A stretch of 64,000 bases of DNA from Hydrangea macrophylla. Taxonomy: Eukaryota > Streptophyta > Magnoliopsida > Cornales > Hydrangeaceae. The first letter of the stretch is position 1. Each line of letters starts with the position of its first letter. Positions 12,563 through 25,200 of this stretch are shown here, in pieces. A program made the position numbers and the translations under genes. The notes beneath the pieces were generated by a model, which ran no database searches, was not told the DNA's origin, and was given only the letters and a program-made list of their open reading frames with translations. The stretch covers positions 70,541,045-70,605,044 of the forward strand of contig CM066985.1 in NCBI GenBank assembly GCA_033977485.1, given 5' to 3'.

Positions 12563-12723
12563 TTAGCAGTAATTATTTAAGAACAACCGAAGGGGGGGGG
12601 GGGGGGGGGGAGGGAGGCGTCTACCCAACTGCAGAACGTCAAATAGCTGACTAAACCCATCAGCAAAAGAGATAAGCCAGACCATGTGTCATGAAAACCA
12701 CAATCTGCCTTAAAACAGCACCC
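11949..12723 (-). mobile_element. 5'-truncated retroposon with 18-bp TSD
   Basis: The 18-mer CTGCGAGAGGGTAGAGTT occurs at 11931-11948 and again exactly at 12724-12741. The insert begins with a T-run (a poly-A tail read from the minus strand) and has no LTR. Tail plus long TSD is the signature of target-primed reverse transcription (LINE or LINE-mobilised sequence). No ORF with an RT motif is left, so it is a 5'-truncated LINE or a retroposed sequence. It carries the poly-C/poly-G pair described separately. Confidence 0.75.
12533..12610. repeat. C30 and G19 homopolymers 29 bp apart
   Basis: A run of 30 C (12533-12562) and a run of 19 G (12592-12610) flank a 29-bp spacer. They could pair as a long C:G hairpin, and either strand could form G-quadruplexes. 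Exact lengths may be unreliable in an assembly. Confidence 0.9.
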
Positions 12724-12741
12724 CTGCGAGAGGGTAGAGTT

Positions 12742-12961
12742 AAAAATGGATTCAGAGAGAAGGAGAGAGAGAATCGTACTCTTTTCCAAAAATCAAAACC
12801 CAGATTAACAAACCCTTTCACTATGCTCTGGTAAGCCCAAACTTGAAGGTGGTTGTCACTTGGCCGGAATATCCCATTACAGAGGAAGAAAGAGTTACGA
12901 TAGAGAGAAATGGACAGAGAGAGAAAGTGTAGAGGTTTTCTTTTATTTTTTATACTTTGGG
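12742..12961. other. Short noncoding stretch
   Basis: No gene. It is purine-rich in part and separates the retroposon TSD from the copia LTR. Confidence 0.5.
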
Positions 12962-13436
12962 TGTTAGAATCTTTAATGTATAAAACTGTAGAACCCTAGA
13001 GTAGTAAAACCATATCCCTAGGATCATATCATGTTAGATTATCAAAGATCTAATATAGTAGAATACATACCTGTATCCATTGTAGCAATTAGCAAACCTT
13101 AGGAGAACGATGATGATCAGTTATGTCTTCCTCAGTCAAATCTCCTTAGATCTGTAATGGTTCCTTCTCTTGATGGGATGGAGGAGGAAGTAGTATATTG
13201 ATTTGACATGTTGGGGACCATAACCTATATGTCTTTATATACTAATATGTTAGGGTTCCCACTATTCCTAACAGGATTAGTATTTGGTATCTACTCATTA
13301 AACCTATACCCAATAGAAGTCCATGGGCTTCCGATAATTAGACCACATAATATAAGCCCATTTAATTAATATCCCTTATAAGATAATTGATAATAATATA
13401 TTGCCCACTCTTATTAGGAAATACAATTTCCTAACA
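12962..13436 (-). mobile_element. 3' LTR of copia element (475 bp)
   Basis: Termini are TGTTAG and CTAACA, a perfect 6-bp inverted repeat with TG...CA ends. On the minus strand it follows a polypurine tract (13437-13450, complement of ATCTCCCACTTGGG). The minus-strand promoter has a TATA box at 13234-13241. Immediately upstream of it is a 7-bp inverted repeat (TGTTAGG 13248-13254, CCTAACA 13267-13273). No second copy of this LTR was found upstream of gag, so the element lacks a visible 5' LTR. Confidence 0.85.
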
Positions 13437-13450
13437 ATCTCCCACTTGGG
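13437..13450 (-). other. Polypurine tract of copia element
   Basis: On the minus strand it reads CCCAAGTGGGAGAT, adjoining the LTR start TGTTAGG. This is the standard copia arrangement. Confidence 0.75.
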
Positions 13451-13868
13451 CTACATATGACTCTTGAAACAATTATATTACATGTTCCTTAGACGCTCAC
13501 ATGTATGCTATTTATCTTTGGACTTCACTTTAGTTTCAATCTGGTCCATTTCCTATATAAATATGGGATCAAGGCAGCTTTCGTCACACATAATCGTAAC
13601 TAGACCTTCAATGGTCACCATACCAACACATTCAATGACATAGATCAAGTACGGATGAGTAGCATGGAAATTACATGCAATGTGATCTCAAACATGCCTA
13701 TTTCCAACTAGACCTACTTTAGTCTTTATTGAGATCAATCCAAAACAATGCAAAATGCATATAAAAAAATAATTAGATTCAGAGATAAACCATAAACCAT
13801 CAACTTTATTCTGCAGAAAATGAAAACCACATAAATGTCAAAAATAGAACCTCCAAAGTAAACTCCCA

Positions 13869-14390
13869 CTAAACCAAAGTATCGTTAGACAACCGAACAC
13901 CCATATGAGTAGTGTGCTTATGAAAGACCTTGGGTGGTAATCCCTTGGTCAATGGATTTGCAATCATGGAGTTTGTACCTATATGTTCTATCAAAATTTG
14001 ACCACTCTGAACTCTTTCCTTAATAACCAAAAACTTGATGTCAATTTGCTTCGACTTCATAGAGCTTCTGTTGTTGTTGGAATATGGCACTGCAGATTTA
14101 TTATCACAGTATATCTTTAATGGCCTTTCAATGCTATCTACCACACACAACCTAGTGACAAGGTTTCGCAACCATATCCCATGATTTGATACCTCACAAC
14201 AAGCTATAAACTCCGCAGCCATGGTTGAAGAAGCTATGAGTGTCTGCTTAGCACTCTTCCAGGATATAGCTCCTCCAGCCATCATATAAACATAGCCTGA
14301 CGTGGATCGCTTACTGTCTTGGTATCCAGCAAAATTAGAATTAGAATACCCGATGATCTCCAAAAGATCTGATCTCTGATATGTGAGCAT
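13869..14390 (-). pseudogene. Copia RNase H domain
   Basis: The 173-residue frame contains the copia RNase H pattern: GYSNSNFAG at the start, STSGYVYMM, SWKSAKQ, SSTMAAEFIA, YCDNKSA and ANPLTKGLP. The first block is normally GYSDADWAG, so a catalytic Asp position appears to have become Asn. It is the 3'-terminal coding block of the element and stops about 430 bp before the polypurine tract. It overlaps the RT frame at 14341-14390 in another frame, showing a frameshift. RNase H would remove RNA from RNA/DNA hybrids; this copy is probably inactive. Confidence 0.9.
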
Positions 14391-14919
14391 GTAATCCTTT
14401 GTTCTCTATAAATATCGTATAACCCGTTTGACTGCTTTCCAATGATCCATTCCTGTTACTCAAATATCTTCCCAATACTCCCACTATGAACACAATATCT
14501 AGACGTGTACATACTTGAGCATACATTAGACTTCCTACTGCTGATGTATAGGGAATCTTTTTCATCTCCTTAGTTTCAAGGTCATTCTTGGGGCACTGTT
14601 TGAGACAGAACTTGTCTCTTTTAGCTACGGGCGTATCTTCTGATGAACAACCTTTCATGCCGAATCTACTTAAAACTTTTTTGATATAGCTCTTTTGTGA
14701 TAACCCAAGGATACCTTGAGAACGATCTCGTAGTATCTGTATTCCTAATACAAAAGAGGAGTCCCCAAGATCTTTCATCTCAAAATTCTTAGTGAGAAAG
14801 CTCTTGGTTTCGTGCAATAAGCCTATATCGCTAGAGGCTAGTAGAATGTCATCGACATATAAAATCAGAAAGATATACTTACTCCCATTGAACTTGTGAT
14901 TTACACAGTCATCAACCAC
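14341..14919 (-). pseudogene. Copia reverse transcriptase, C-terminal half
   Basis: It contains the catalytic YVDDILLASSD motif, then FLTKNFEMKDLGD, FVLGIQILRDRSQGILGLSQ and YASAVGSLMYA-type blocks, in copia order. It is separated from the N-terminal RT half (14950-15351) by a frame break of about 30 bp and from RNase H by another. The YVDD box is intact, but no continuous RT can be translated. Confidence 0.9.
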
Positions 14920-14949
14920 ATTCGCCTTAAAACCTTGCGAGGTGATTAC

Positions 14950-15351
14950 TTAATGGAACTTGTGATACCACTGACGGGAAGCCTGCTTGAGACCATAGAT
15001 GGATTTCTTTAATTTACAGACCATAGACTTTGGATCTCCGCATACAAAGCTTTCTGGCTGGACCATATAAATCGTCTCATCAATGTTTCCTTTGAGAAAC
15101 GATGTCATAACATCCATCTGATGTAGCTCTAAATCAAAATGAGCCACGAGTGCCATTATTGTCCTAAAAGAGTCTTTCGATGAAACTGGAGAGAAAGTCT
15201 CTTTATAATCTATGCCTTCCCTATGAGTGAAACCCTTGGCGACTAGACGAGCCTTATATCTCTCGACATTGCCCTTTGAATACCTTTTGGTTTTAAATAT
15301 CCATTTGCAACCAATGGGCTTCGTTCCTTTAGGTAATTCGACAGATCCCAA
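14950..15351 (-). pseudogene. Copia reverse transcriptase, N-terminal half
   Basis: The frame shows LPKGTKPIGCKWIFKTK, YKARLVAKGFTHREGIDY, ETFSPV and LHQMDVMTSFLKGN, then YGLKQASRQWY. These are the conserved N-terminal RT blocks of copia elements. The usual catalytic-block sequence LDVKTAFLNG reads MDVMTSFLKGN, so the Asp is kept. An in-frame break separates it from integrase (15537). Confidence 0.9.
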
Positions 15352-15536
15352 ACGTCATTGTCTTTCATAGATTTCAACTCATCATTCATGGCATCAATCC
15401 ACTTTTGAGAGTTAGAACTTTATTTGGCTTGGTGAAAGTTGACTGGATCATCTTCCACTATCCCTATGTCAAACTCATGTTCTTGGAGGAATACAATATA
15501 ATCATCCGGAATCGCATTTCTCCTTTCCCTAGTGGA

Positions 15537-16094
15537 TCATCTTAATGGCATCTCCTCTTGAGGTTGTTGAGTTTGCACTTCATGTATAATTTCTTCATTT
15601 TGCACGGGGAGCTCTTGTATATTGTCTTGAATATCTGAATTTGCAACTTGAACAATGTTAGGAATAGAAATCTGAACATTGTCAATAGCAATATGACTAG
15701 GAATAAATTCCTCTTCAAAGACAATGTCTCTAACATTATCTCCCCCCACAAACTCAACTTCCTTAAGAAATCTGGTATTTCCCGTCTCAAAAAATATCTT
15801 AGCAGTGGGATCATAAAACTTAAAGCCCCGAGAGCATTCAGCGTATCCAATAAAGTAGCAACTGACTATTCTTGAGTCCAATTTCTTTTTATGTGACCTA
15901 TAAGGTCGTGCATCAGCTAGACAACCCCAAATATGTAAATGCCTAATGCTAGGCTTCTTTCCAGTCCATAATTCATAAGGGGTTTTGGTTACTACTTTAC
16001 TTGGAACCTTGTTGAGGATATATGCTACAGTCTTTAGAGCTTCTCCCCAGAGTGATTGTGGCAAAGAAGAATGACTAATCATACTTCTTATCAT
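15537..16094 (-). pseudogene. Copia integrase, C-terminal part and linker
   Basis: It starts within the region after the catalytic Glu and has [44 protein letters not shown] and [15 protein letters not shown], the copia integrase C-terminal signature. An acidic linker toward RT follows. It is broken from the core (16184-16582) by stops. Confidence 0.88.
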
Positions 16095-16183
16095 GTCCTT
16101 AAGCGTTTTATTTCATCTCTCAGCTACACCATTCATGCTAGGTTTGCCTAGCATTGTGTATTGAGGGATGATACCGCATTCCT

Positions 16184-16582
16184 CTAGGAATTTAGCAAAG
16201 GGTCTAGACGTTGTTCTCCTGATCCGTCATATCTACCATAGTATTCACCACCACGGTCAGATTTGACAGCCTTAATTTTCTTGCCAAGTTGAAGTTCAAC
16301 TTCGGCTTTAAATGACTTAAAAACATCTAAGGACTGTGACTTCTCATGTATTAAATATAGGTACCCATATCTTGAGTAGTCGTCTATGAACGTAATGAAA
16401 TATTGTTGTCCATTCCAAGAGTTTGTAGGGAATGGACCACATATATCAGTATGAATGAGTTCTAAGACGTTTGTACACTTGTTGGCACCTAATTTCCTTA
16501 TGTTTGTCTTTTTCCCCTTAATGCACTCAATGCAGACTTGAAAGTCTGCCAAATCTAAGGGGTCAAGAATCCCATCACGCAC
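16184..16582 (-). pseudogene. Copia integrase core
   Basis: CIECIKGKKTN (zinc-binding tail) is followed by LELIHTDICGPFP with the first catalytic Asp, then YFITFIDDYSRYGYLYL, and VKSDRGGEY with the second Asp. The frame is lost shortly afterwards, before the third acidic residue. Confidence 0.88.
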
Positions 16583-16597
16583 AAGTCTCTCAATTCT

Positions 16598-17335
16598 CTA
16601 TTTAGAGATATGACCTAGTCGCTTATGCCATAAGGTGGCAGAATTCTCATTTAACTTTTGCTTTGTACCACGTGAATTAGTATGTAGAATTTCATTATAG
16701 GAAGTAACAGTGTCAAGCATATAAAGATTATCAATCAAAGAACCGGTACCAATAAGTTTTGAATCTTGAAATAGACTAACTTTATTATTTCTGAAAGAAT
16801 AAGCATAACCAGATTTGTCCAAATTAGAAATAAAAATTAAATTCTGCCTAAAAGACGGTGCAACAAAAGTCTCAATCAAATCCAAATAAACACCAGTCTT
16901 TAATAATGATCTAAAATCTCCTATAACTTCCACTGGAACTTTCTTGCCATCGCCCACAAAGATGAATCTTTTAGCATCAGCTGGCGGCCGGCTCCACAAG
17001 CAACCCTGCATAGACATACTTGTGTGAGTAGTAGCACCAGAATGTACCCACCAAGTATCTTTAGGTACAAAAGCTAAATTAACTTCAGAACAAACCAAAG
17101 CAAGAAGCTTACCCTTCTTTGCACGCCAAGCGGCGTATTTGGGATAGTCTCTCTTCATGTGGCCTATTTTCTTGCAGAAATAGCAAAAGAATTCCTCATT
17201 TTGCTTCTTTAGTTTCTTTTGCTGAGGTGTCACATCTGTAGCATCCTTAACTCTCTTCCTTTTATTATTCTGAGAGGTTGATGCTAAGTGAGCACTTTCA
17301 GTCTTGTCTCCCTGAATTCTTTCCTCTTCTTGCAC
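16598..17335 (-). pseudogene. Copia nucleocapsid knuckle, protease and pre-integrase
   Basis: The zinc knuckle reads CYFCKKIGHMKRDY, so the last Cys of the CX2CX4HX4C pattern is Tyr. The protease block reads WWVHSGATTH where WWLDSGATxH is usual: the catalytic Asp is replaced by His. Near the end LWHKRLGH marks the GAG-pre-integrase domain. Each loss would inactivate the element, so this copy is dead even where the frame stays open. Confidence 0.88.
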
Positions 17336-17339
17336 ACAG

Positions 17340-17880
17340 TGAGATATGAGCTCATTAAGAGTCCATTTGTCCTTTTAGGTGTTGTAACTCACTTTAAATT
17401 GACAGAATTGTGCAGGATATAGTTATGAGAACCAAGTGCACGAGCATGTCCTCAGATAGCTCTAACTTTAGTGCCTTGAGTTTTCCACTAAGATGAGACA
17501 TTTCCATAATGTACTACCTTATGTTCCCTTTTCCTTTATACCTCATGGAAATAAGAGTAGTCAAAATGGTACTCATTTCCGATTTTTCATTTTTAGCAAA
17601 ATATTGTTGTAATTCAGAGAGGAACATCTTAGCATTTGTACTCTCAGTGATCGAGCCCCAAAATGCTTCCGGAATGGAACGTTATGCGACTTGAGCGATC
17701 CCACTTCTCAATTTTACCCTCGTTCGGGTTTTCCGTAGTTGAAGTGGGTCATTCGGTCCTTAGCACAAGGTCCAAATCCATACATTCAAGAACGATTTCC
17801 ACGTTCTCTTTTCAAACCTTAAAGTTTCCCTTATTCAGCATTAGAAAAGCACTAATTTGAGCAGAAACATTTGTAGTTGT
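17340..17880 (-). pseudogene. Copia gag remnant
   Basis: Minus-strand frames broken by stops give gag-like blocks: a start region with 'NFKVWKENVEIVL' and 'LDLVLRT' (about 17740-17840), then fragments toward the zinc knuckle at 17160. The gag start is near 17870. It lies immediately upstream of the protease frame in the same element. Confidence 0.65.
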
Positions 17881-18658
17881 AGCAAAAACTGAATAGAGAA
17901 CAAAATAAAATAAAATAACATGCTAATAATTAATAACATGTCATGACATAAACATATTATGAATACTTTATATATATGCATGCATGACACATTAAATAAT
18001 TTACTTAATGGTTGGCCTATCATAGGATACCTAGAACAACATTGACATTTAGTCTTTGGACAGAAATATCAACTATAAGTGGTACTCACCGTGTACTGAC
18101 AATAAGTTCTGTCAAACAGTAGCCTTCCTTTGGGCCGACTCACTATCCACATGGATAATTATCTTGATAATTGTCACATATTTACCACCACATGTATACC
18201 CATTATTCGGCCAATTAAGAATCTTCCTTTGGGCCGATTGTTAATCGCATGAATAACAGATATACCATCTTAATATTTTAAAATAAATAAATTTACACAA
18301 CAGAGGTTACTTTGGTAACATATAATTTTAATATATTTATTTAAAATATCATACATATGTATTGGAGCCTAAAGTAGACCCAAAAATCTTAAGCTACCAT
18401 AAAACTTAATTCATGTTATGAATTAACCAATATTCTAAAGCACAACAAAAATACCTTAATTTATGTTATGAACAACCGATATATCATGATACTATGAAAA
18501 ATCATTCACATCACAAGTGAATCTAAAAATTCTAACGTGGTATAGAAAATCTAATATATTATGAATTTAAATCATATCATAATAAACCGAATCATTCTTT
18601 AGTGCTCCTTTAATAGGTAACTTAATTGAGCTTGAGATCCAAGACTAGATGTAATATA
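17881..18658 (-). other. Copia untranslated leader
   Basis: Noncoding AT-rich sequence upstream of gag. It holds two copies of CTTCCTTTGGGCCGA (near 18124 and 18223) in a ~100-bp duplicated arrangement. No 5' LTR or primer-binding site was recognised before the solo LTR insertion at 18664. Confidence 0.5.
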
Positions 18659-18663
18659 TATAC

Positions 18664-20177
18664 TGTTGGGTTTATGCCCTCAAACCATTACTTTATGTAT
18701 GACATTAGCATTTTAATATATGGATATCAGTTTTACATTTCATTATGTATGTTTCTTTCAGAAGATGATTTTCAATCCTTAAGTATCATAGTAGGTAATT
18801 CGTGTGTGTATGAGATACAAACAAGTGAGATATGAATTACCATCCTTTGATACTTAAAGCTTGTCACAGTGGATGATGAGACTGGATATCTCATCAGGTA
18901 TATACTGTAGCATAATTAACTACCATTGGATGGAGTGATTAATCTCAATCACTAGAGTGTCACTCGTAGTTAATATGCTAGTGCTTATAGTGCATTGATG
19001 GACCTGAGCTTTTCTATTGACACTTAATGCTGTCAAATAGTCAATAGGAACTCATAACTTGTATAAGGTACATGTTCTCAATCTTGCAACGATTATGAAC
19101 ACAGACTGTGGATATGACTGCTTTGACTTACCAATCAATGAGGTCTATAGAAGATCAACACCTGGGTATCTTGGGTATGTCATGTTCATAGGGTTGTGAA
19201 CATATATTGTCAAGACAGAATCTACCCTCTATTTCAGAGTAAGCATTCCCTTGAGAATGTCTTTAAGTCGATTACTGAGTACTGCAGTCTTGTTGATAAG
19301 AGTTATCAACATGTTTGGTAATCATGAGAGGTGAATGGGACTCAAGGAATACAAGAAGTAATCATGATTCAGGTTGACAGTAACAGTTATCCGACTACCT
19401 GAATATGATTATGAATGCTGAAGGTAGAGGGACATTAGTACAACATACAAGTCTAGTTATCGCTTCAGATATGTTCTTTTGCGTTGGAGTTCAGTTATTA
19501 TTTTATAGTGGAGTAAACGTTAACTGACCAGTTAGTTAATTTGCTAATCAAAGAGTTTGGTCATGGTAATTAACAAACTGGTCTGAGCCAACAATAAAGA
19601 GCTTGGGAGGTCCCACTCTTAGCTCCACTAGGAAGCTTGGAAGGGCACATGAGGATCATGTCAAGGCAGGTTCGATCGATCGATCGAAGGAGTCTCGATC
19701 GATTGAAGTCTAGGCAGGTTCGATCGCACGAGAGTTGTTCGATTGATCGAAGGTTCGATTGATTGAATACACTTCGATCGCTCGAAGGTTAGGTCGGTTA
19801 TGGGAATCTATAAATAGGGTAGCTGCGTACTGAATGTTTTTAATCGTCGTTTTTATACATAGAAGCTGCAGAAACTATTTAGGTTTCCGTAAACCTTCCC
19901 TATCCTCCCTATTAGGTTCCCACCAACCCTATTCCTTCTGGCAGGCATCCGCAGGAGTCATAAGAGTGAAGACAGCCTAGTGGAAGTTGCTGCACCATCG
20001 AGGAGAAAGAAGTTTTTAGAGTTGGGTTCAAGACCTGAGGTATATTTCCTCTCCCTCTTGTTAGTACGCATCTATGGAATTGACGGATAGTAGATCCTAG
20101 GCTACCAATTGAGTTTTTATAACTTAATTTTTCTGCTGCGCATTTAAACTTTTAATTTAAAACAAGTTTTTCCATCA
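18664..20177 (+). mobile_element. Solo LTR, copia Angela/BARE-like, TSD TATAC
   Basis: It starts TGTTGGGTTTATGCCCTC and ends CCATCA. The 5-mer TATAC flanks it exactly on both sides (18659-18663 and 20178-20182). No internal region is present, so it is a solo LTR of 1,514 bp. A TCGATCGA palindrome array (19671-19789) lies ~20 bp before a TATA box (CTATAAATA, 19808-19816). A related copy on the minus strand is at 50167-51751. The 'TGTTGG...ATGCCCT' start resembles Angela/BARE-type copia LTRs (from memory). Confidence 0.9.
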
Positions 20178-20182
20178 TATAC

Positions 20183-20406
20183 CAACTTTCTATGCAAATG
20201 GGTCCAGTTATTTGAGATCTGGAGGTTATGTAGTGAGTGTTGTATTCAGATTTGATCAGTTTTATCCAAAGATTCAGCATCGAGATATTTAAATCGGGTG
20301 CCAACACATTATTTTAATAATATTATCGAATCCAGTGCCATCGTATTACCGATCAAGTGTCATACAAAAATCAAATCAAGAATCAACAACACTGATGATG
20401 GAAAAA
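20183..20406. other. Noncoding junction sequence
   Basis: No gene. It lies between the solo LTR TSD and the abrupt start of Tat-element homology at 20407. It includes GTCAT at 20359-20363, matching the 5 bp after the right end of the array. Confidence 0.5.
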
Positions 20407-21100
20407 CTTGGTATTCAGCAACATTATTTGAACATAACTCTCCAAGCACCACAGAATAAGGCAACACTTGCTTTTGTGGTGAGACAAAGACTACTCCTGC
20501 CCCCGCTCCATCAGACCGAGATGAGCCATCGAAAAACATCATCCAGGCCGAGAGTATTTCAATGAAGAATACTTCTTCATCTGGAAAGTCGTCGGAAAGC
20601 TCCCAATCAGCAGGGACGGGATGATCTGCAAGAAAATTTGCTAGAGCCTGCCCTTTTACTGCCTTTTGTGATATGTAGATAATCTCATATTGATTGAACA
20701 CCACTGACCATCTAGCTACGCGTCCAGATAAGACAGGTTTAGACATAACATACTTTATTGGATCAGCACGAGAGACTAAATGCACCGTGTATGCCTGAAA
20801 GTAGTGTCTCAATTTGTTAATGGAGAAGAATAGGGCAAGGCACATCTTCTCGATAGGTGAGTATTTCAGTTCAATCTCTATGAGACTTCTGCTCAGATAG
20901 TAAAGAGCTCTTTCTTTCCCATCTTCATTCTCTTGTGCAAGCAAAGCTCCAAGCGATCTCTCTTGTGCTGCAACATACAAGATTAATGGCTTTTCAGGTA
21001 TAGGGGCACCTAACACCGGCGAGTTCAAAAGGTATGCTTTTATACACTTGAGAGCATTATCACAGGCTTGATCCCATTTAAAAGGGACCTCTTTTTTCAT
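20407..21100 (-). pseudogene. Truncated RNase H region, partial Tat unit
   Basis: This is a near-identical copy of the first ~230 residues of the frame at 33226-35004: the gypsy RNase H remnant, then the start of the archaeal-type RNase H up to ELCSNNVAEYQ. At 20407 homology stops and the frame runs on into unrelated codons. The rest of RNase H, integrase and the antisense PMD gene are missing from this unit. Confidence 0.9.
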
Positions 21101-22283
21101 GAGACGATTGAAAGGTTAGCATCGACCTGAAAGATTTGATATAAATCGTCGTATGAATGCCAAGTGACCTTGTAGGCTTCGAAGTTCTTGCAAATTTCTC
21201 GGAATGGGCATTTTTTTGAATGGCATCGATTTTAGCTGGATCTACTTCAATGCCTCGATGTCGAACAATGAATCCTAAAAATTTTCCAGAGGTTACGCCA
21301 AAAGCACATTTAAGAGGATTCATTTTCAATTCGTACTTCCTTAGCCTATTGAACACTGTGCGAAGATCTTGTAGATGGTTTCTCCTATGTTTGGTTTTCA
21401 CAACCAAATCATCAACATAGCATTCTACTTGCTTGTGCAACATATCATCAAATATCTTTTGCATGGCTCGTTGATAAGTGGCGCCTGCATTCTTCAAACC
21501 AAAAGGCATTACCTTATAACAGTAGATACCTTTCGGAGTACGAAAAGCTGTACATTCTTCATCTACAGAAGACATTCTAATTTGGTTATACCCAGAAGAT
21601 CCATCCATAAAAGATAAAGCTTCATATCCAGTAGTTGCATCCACCATCAGCTCAATTTTTGGTAAAGGAAAGTCATCTTTTGGACATGCTTTATTTAGGT
21701 CACGAAAGTCAACACATACACGAATTTGTCCATTCTTTTTCTTGACAGGGACAATGCTTGAAATCCATGTTGGGTATTTTACTTCCCTAATAAACCCGGC
21801 CTCAATGAGTTTATTAACCTCTGTTTCAATTTTTAGAGTGAGTTCGGGTCTGCACCAACGTTGAGCTTGTTTAATTGGCCGGACACCATTTTTGATGGCA
21901 AGACTATGAACTGCCACTTTCAGATCAAGCCCTGGCATCTCTTTATATGTCCAAGCGAAAACATCCTTGTACTCCGATAGTAGCTTATGGTATTCTTCTT
22001 CTTCTACCATAGTCAAGGAAGCGCTAACAAAGACTGGACGTGGGTCATCGATATCACCAAGATTCACCTCTTTAAGTTCATCTACTGTTGCTTGTCCACC
22101 ATCTTCTAGCTCTACCGGAGCATCTTTGACATCATCATTGGTAGACTCCGAGTCTGAGTCATCTTCCACTGTGATATGGTAGGAAGTAAATGTTTCCTTT
22201 GTTGGGACTTCCTCTTCAGAGAGACTTGTGTGTACAATAGTACGCCTTTTCACTTTAAGATTACCCTCCACGCTGATTATCAA
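21078..22283 (-). pseudogene. Reverse transcriptase, partial Tat unit
   Basis: Identical at protein level to the RT frame at 34982-36187. It contains KKNGQIRVCVDFRDLNKACP, FMDGSSGYNQI, MPFGLKNAGATYQR and the catalytic YVDDLVVK. It carries the same one-base expansion of an A-run (T7 at 21211-21217) that throws the end of RT out of frame with RNase H. The shared defect shows both units come from one already damaged template. Confidence 0.92.
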
Positions 22284-22289
22284 GGATGA

Positions 22290-25200
22290 CTATCGTTTCA
22301 TTCGTGAAGGAATAAAACTACGAATTTCTTTATCCTTCAAATCTTCATCAAATTCTTCTTCGTGCACCTTCTTAGATGAAACACTTGAACCCCCAAGTCT
22401 ATCAAACACAGACTTTCTTGGATGAAGGTTCGAAGGTCGTACTTGATTACAAGACTCTAGCCTTTCAAACACAGAAACACGAGGTTTTGGAGCTTCAATG
22501 CGGTCAAACACTGACACTCGACATTCATCTTGCTCTGTCTTTTCTTCAGATTCATTAAAATCCTCCACGGTGATGTATTGTGCATCAGCATTGTTCTTTC
22601 TTTTCCACTGATAAATTCGAAGTGGTTCTTGAGGAGTGAAGCCCAAACCTACCTTTGAAATCGGTACCTCGTACCCTCTCTGTCTTAGCTTTTGTTGAGT
22701 TTCATTTAAACCATGAACTTTCTCCCCAGTGACTTCTGGAATAAGCCTACCCAACAGTGATGGATCTTTGAAGTCATAACCAGAGTTGGCCAAGAGTTTA
22801 TATGATTTAGGTTCGAACTTCCCTTCTATTGCTGAGTTTTGTGATGCTGGGACAAATCCCGAGAAGGGTGGCTTGTTAGTAGCGGATTGATTTAATTTTG
22901 AGAGCGGCATTATCAAATTCCCCTTCATGACTCGGAGATCTTCCTCTTTCAGTTTGCCTATTTGTTTTGCCTTTGTATCTTGCACAACGGAGTACTCAAC
23001 AAACGGGGATTGTCCATCTTTCCTTCGAGATTTTGGGATGTATCGAAGAACTTCAGAAGTAGGACATTTAGCACTAGGCTTTTCAACTTGCAGAGAATGA
23101 TCGTCTTTGATTGGGATTTTTCTTTTTGCCTTAGACTCATTTTCAGCATGCAGCTCAACAACTTGTTCACCTTCTTGGGGCTTTGCTTGAAGAGCCTTCG
23201 TGGGAAAGACCTCTGGTATTGTGTCACCGTCTGAATAAAATTTTGCATCAGCAAAATAGGACTCTGCTTCGGTGAATGGCTTGATATCGGCAGTTACTTT
23301 ACAAACATCTTCTCCTTTCGGGAACTTGAAACATTGATGGAGGGTTGATGGAACCACATCGTTCTCGTGCACCCAAGGTCTCCCTAGCAACAAGTTATAG
23401 GATGTTTTTGCATCAATTACATGAAACAAAGTGCTTGCTTTCAATTCCTTGATTTTAAGATCTACCCGGATCATGCCAATAGCTCTTTGACCTCCTTGGT
23501 TGAAGCCTTGAATAGTTAAGCGACTCTGGGATAAATCACTAACTAATATTCCGAGCTTTCTCATGGTTGATTTGGGCATGATATTCACTGCTGATCCTCC
23601 ATCAATAAGGATACGGTTAATCTTTTCTTCACGTATATATCCACAGACAAAAAGAGGACGATTGTGTGGTTTAGATCCCAACATGAGATCATCATCAGTA
23701 AAGACAATTGCAACAGAACAAGTAGCGCATTCTGTTCTTCGGCCATTTGGTTGAGTAACTATTTTATCATCAAGAGAAAATTCCCCAGGATTCTGTAAAA
23801 CTTGAATGAATGCCTCCCTTAAGTCTTTAGGAAGTTGCAAGGCATCACTAATACTGAATAATGGCGGCAAATTTTCTAACAAGTCTGCAATCACTGATTT
23901 GGTAGGAATTGCGCGGGTCTTACCCAAACTTACAGCAGGAACATTAGAATCAACCTTCACCTCTTTGCTCAATGACTCATCATCTGACTGGTTGTCATCT
24001 AATTTATTATCATCATAAGTTACCATATGTACGGCTTCAATTTGTTCACAACCCAAAAATTCTTCAGGAAAGAATTCTTTTAGTGTGACAGCGACACGAG
24101 GCTTTTGCACAAATACCTCCTCAATATGAGATTTTTCTTCGCTTCGAGTCATCTTCTTTGTGTTTCTTTTGGGATGCCACTGAAAATTTTTCTTTGATTC
24201 ATTTCCCTTTAGATAACTTGGTGGTGAAAGAGAAACAAATCGCCTTTGCCGTCTACGCCGTGTTACAGTCACCCATCTTTCTTCATTTGGGAGTGAGTGC
24301 CCATCTTCACTAGATGTTTGAATAGGGTGTTCAAATATTCTCTGAATCAAGACTGGCTCAAAGGACCCAAATCTAATGGGTACAAGACTTGCCCCCGGCA
24401 GTAGAGTAGGTGGTCTAAGAGCATCTAGTGTGTCGAGAGATTTAGAAGTAATGACAGTGTGATTTGACTCTTCCACTTCATCATCTAGCAAAATCTTCCC
24501 AGTCTTTGCCAAGCCCATGATCTTTTCTTTCAACACGAAGCATTTTTCTATTGGGTGACCAACAATGCGGTGGTATTTACAGTACTTGGGATCATTGACT
24601 TTTCCCATCTCTTCGGGTCGCTTGCATTCTGGCAACTCAATTAACTTATTCTTCAACAACTCCTCGAGCATGCTAGCTACATCAGAATCTGGGAATGGGT
24701 ACTCTTTTTCTTCCAGCTCTTTTAAGGTAGGTCGGTACGTTTCCTTCTCCTTTCCCCTATCCTTCTCTTGGCGCCGATCTAAATTTTTTTCTTCTTTCTT
24801 TTGATTCATCCCAGTGATCTTCAGTGGTGTAGTGTTGACGACCATCGAATCTTTGGTCATTTTCTTAAAAGGTTTGTCACTTTTACTTACTTCTTTCCTA
24901 TCTTTCCTTTGGTCACTGACAGGAGATGCTTTACCATGGTTGGCAAGACTAAGCTCCATGTCATGAGCGCGAGTTGCCAATTCTTCAAAGGTACGAGGCT
25001 TGATTCCTTGAAGAATGTAGAGAAGTCCCCAATGCATGCCTTGTGTGTACATCTCTACAGCAGAAATTTCTGAAAGTCTATCCTTGCAATCGAGACTGAG
25101 TGTACGCCATCGGTTGATGTAGTCAACAACTGGCTCGTCCTTCCATTGTTTAGTACTAGTGAGTTCAATCATGCTTACGGTCCTCCTAGTACTATAGAAG

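Noticed and set aside
18664..20306. Alternative LTR end at CCAACA (20306), which pairs with the TGTTGG start
   Set aside because: No TSD with that end. The end at 20177 gives an exact TATAC duplication and matches the end of the relative at 50167.
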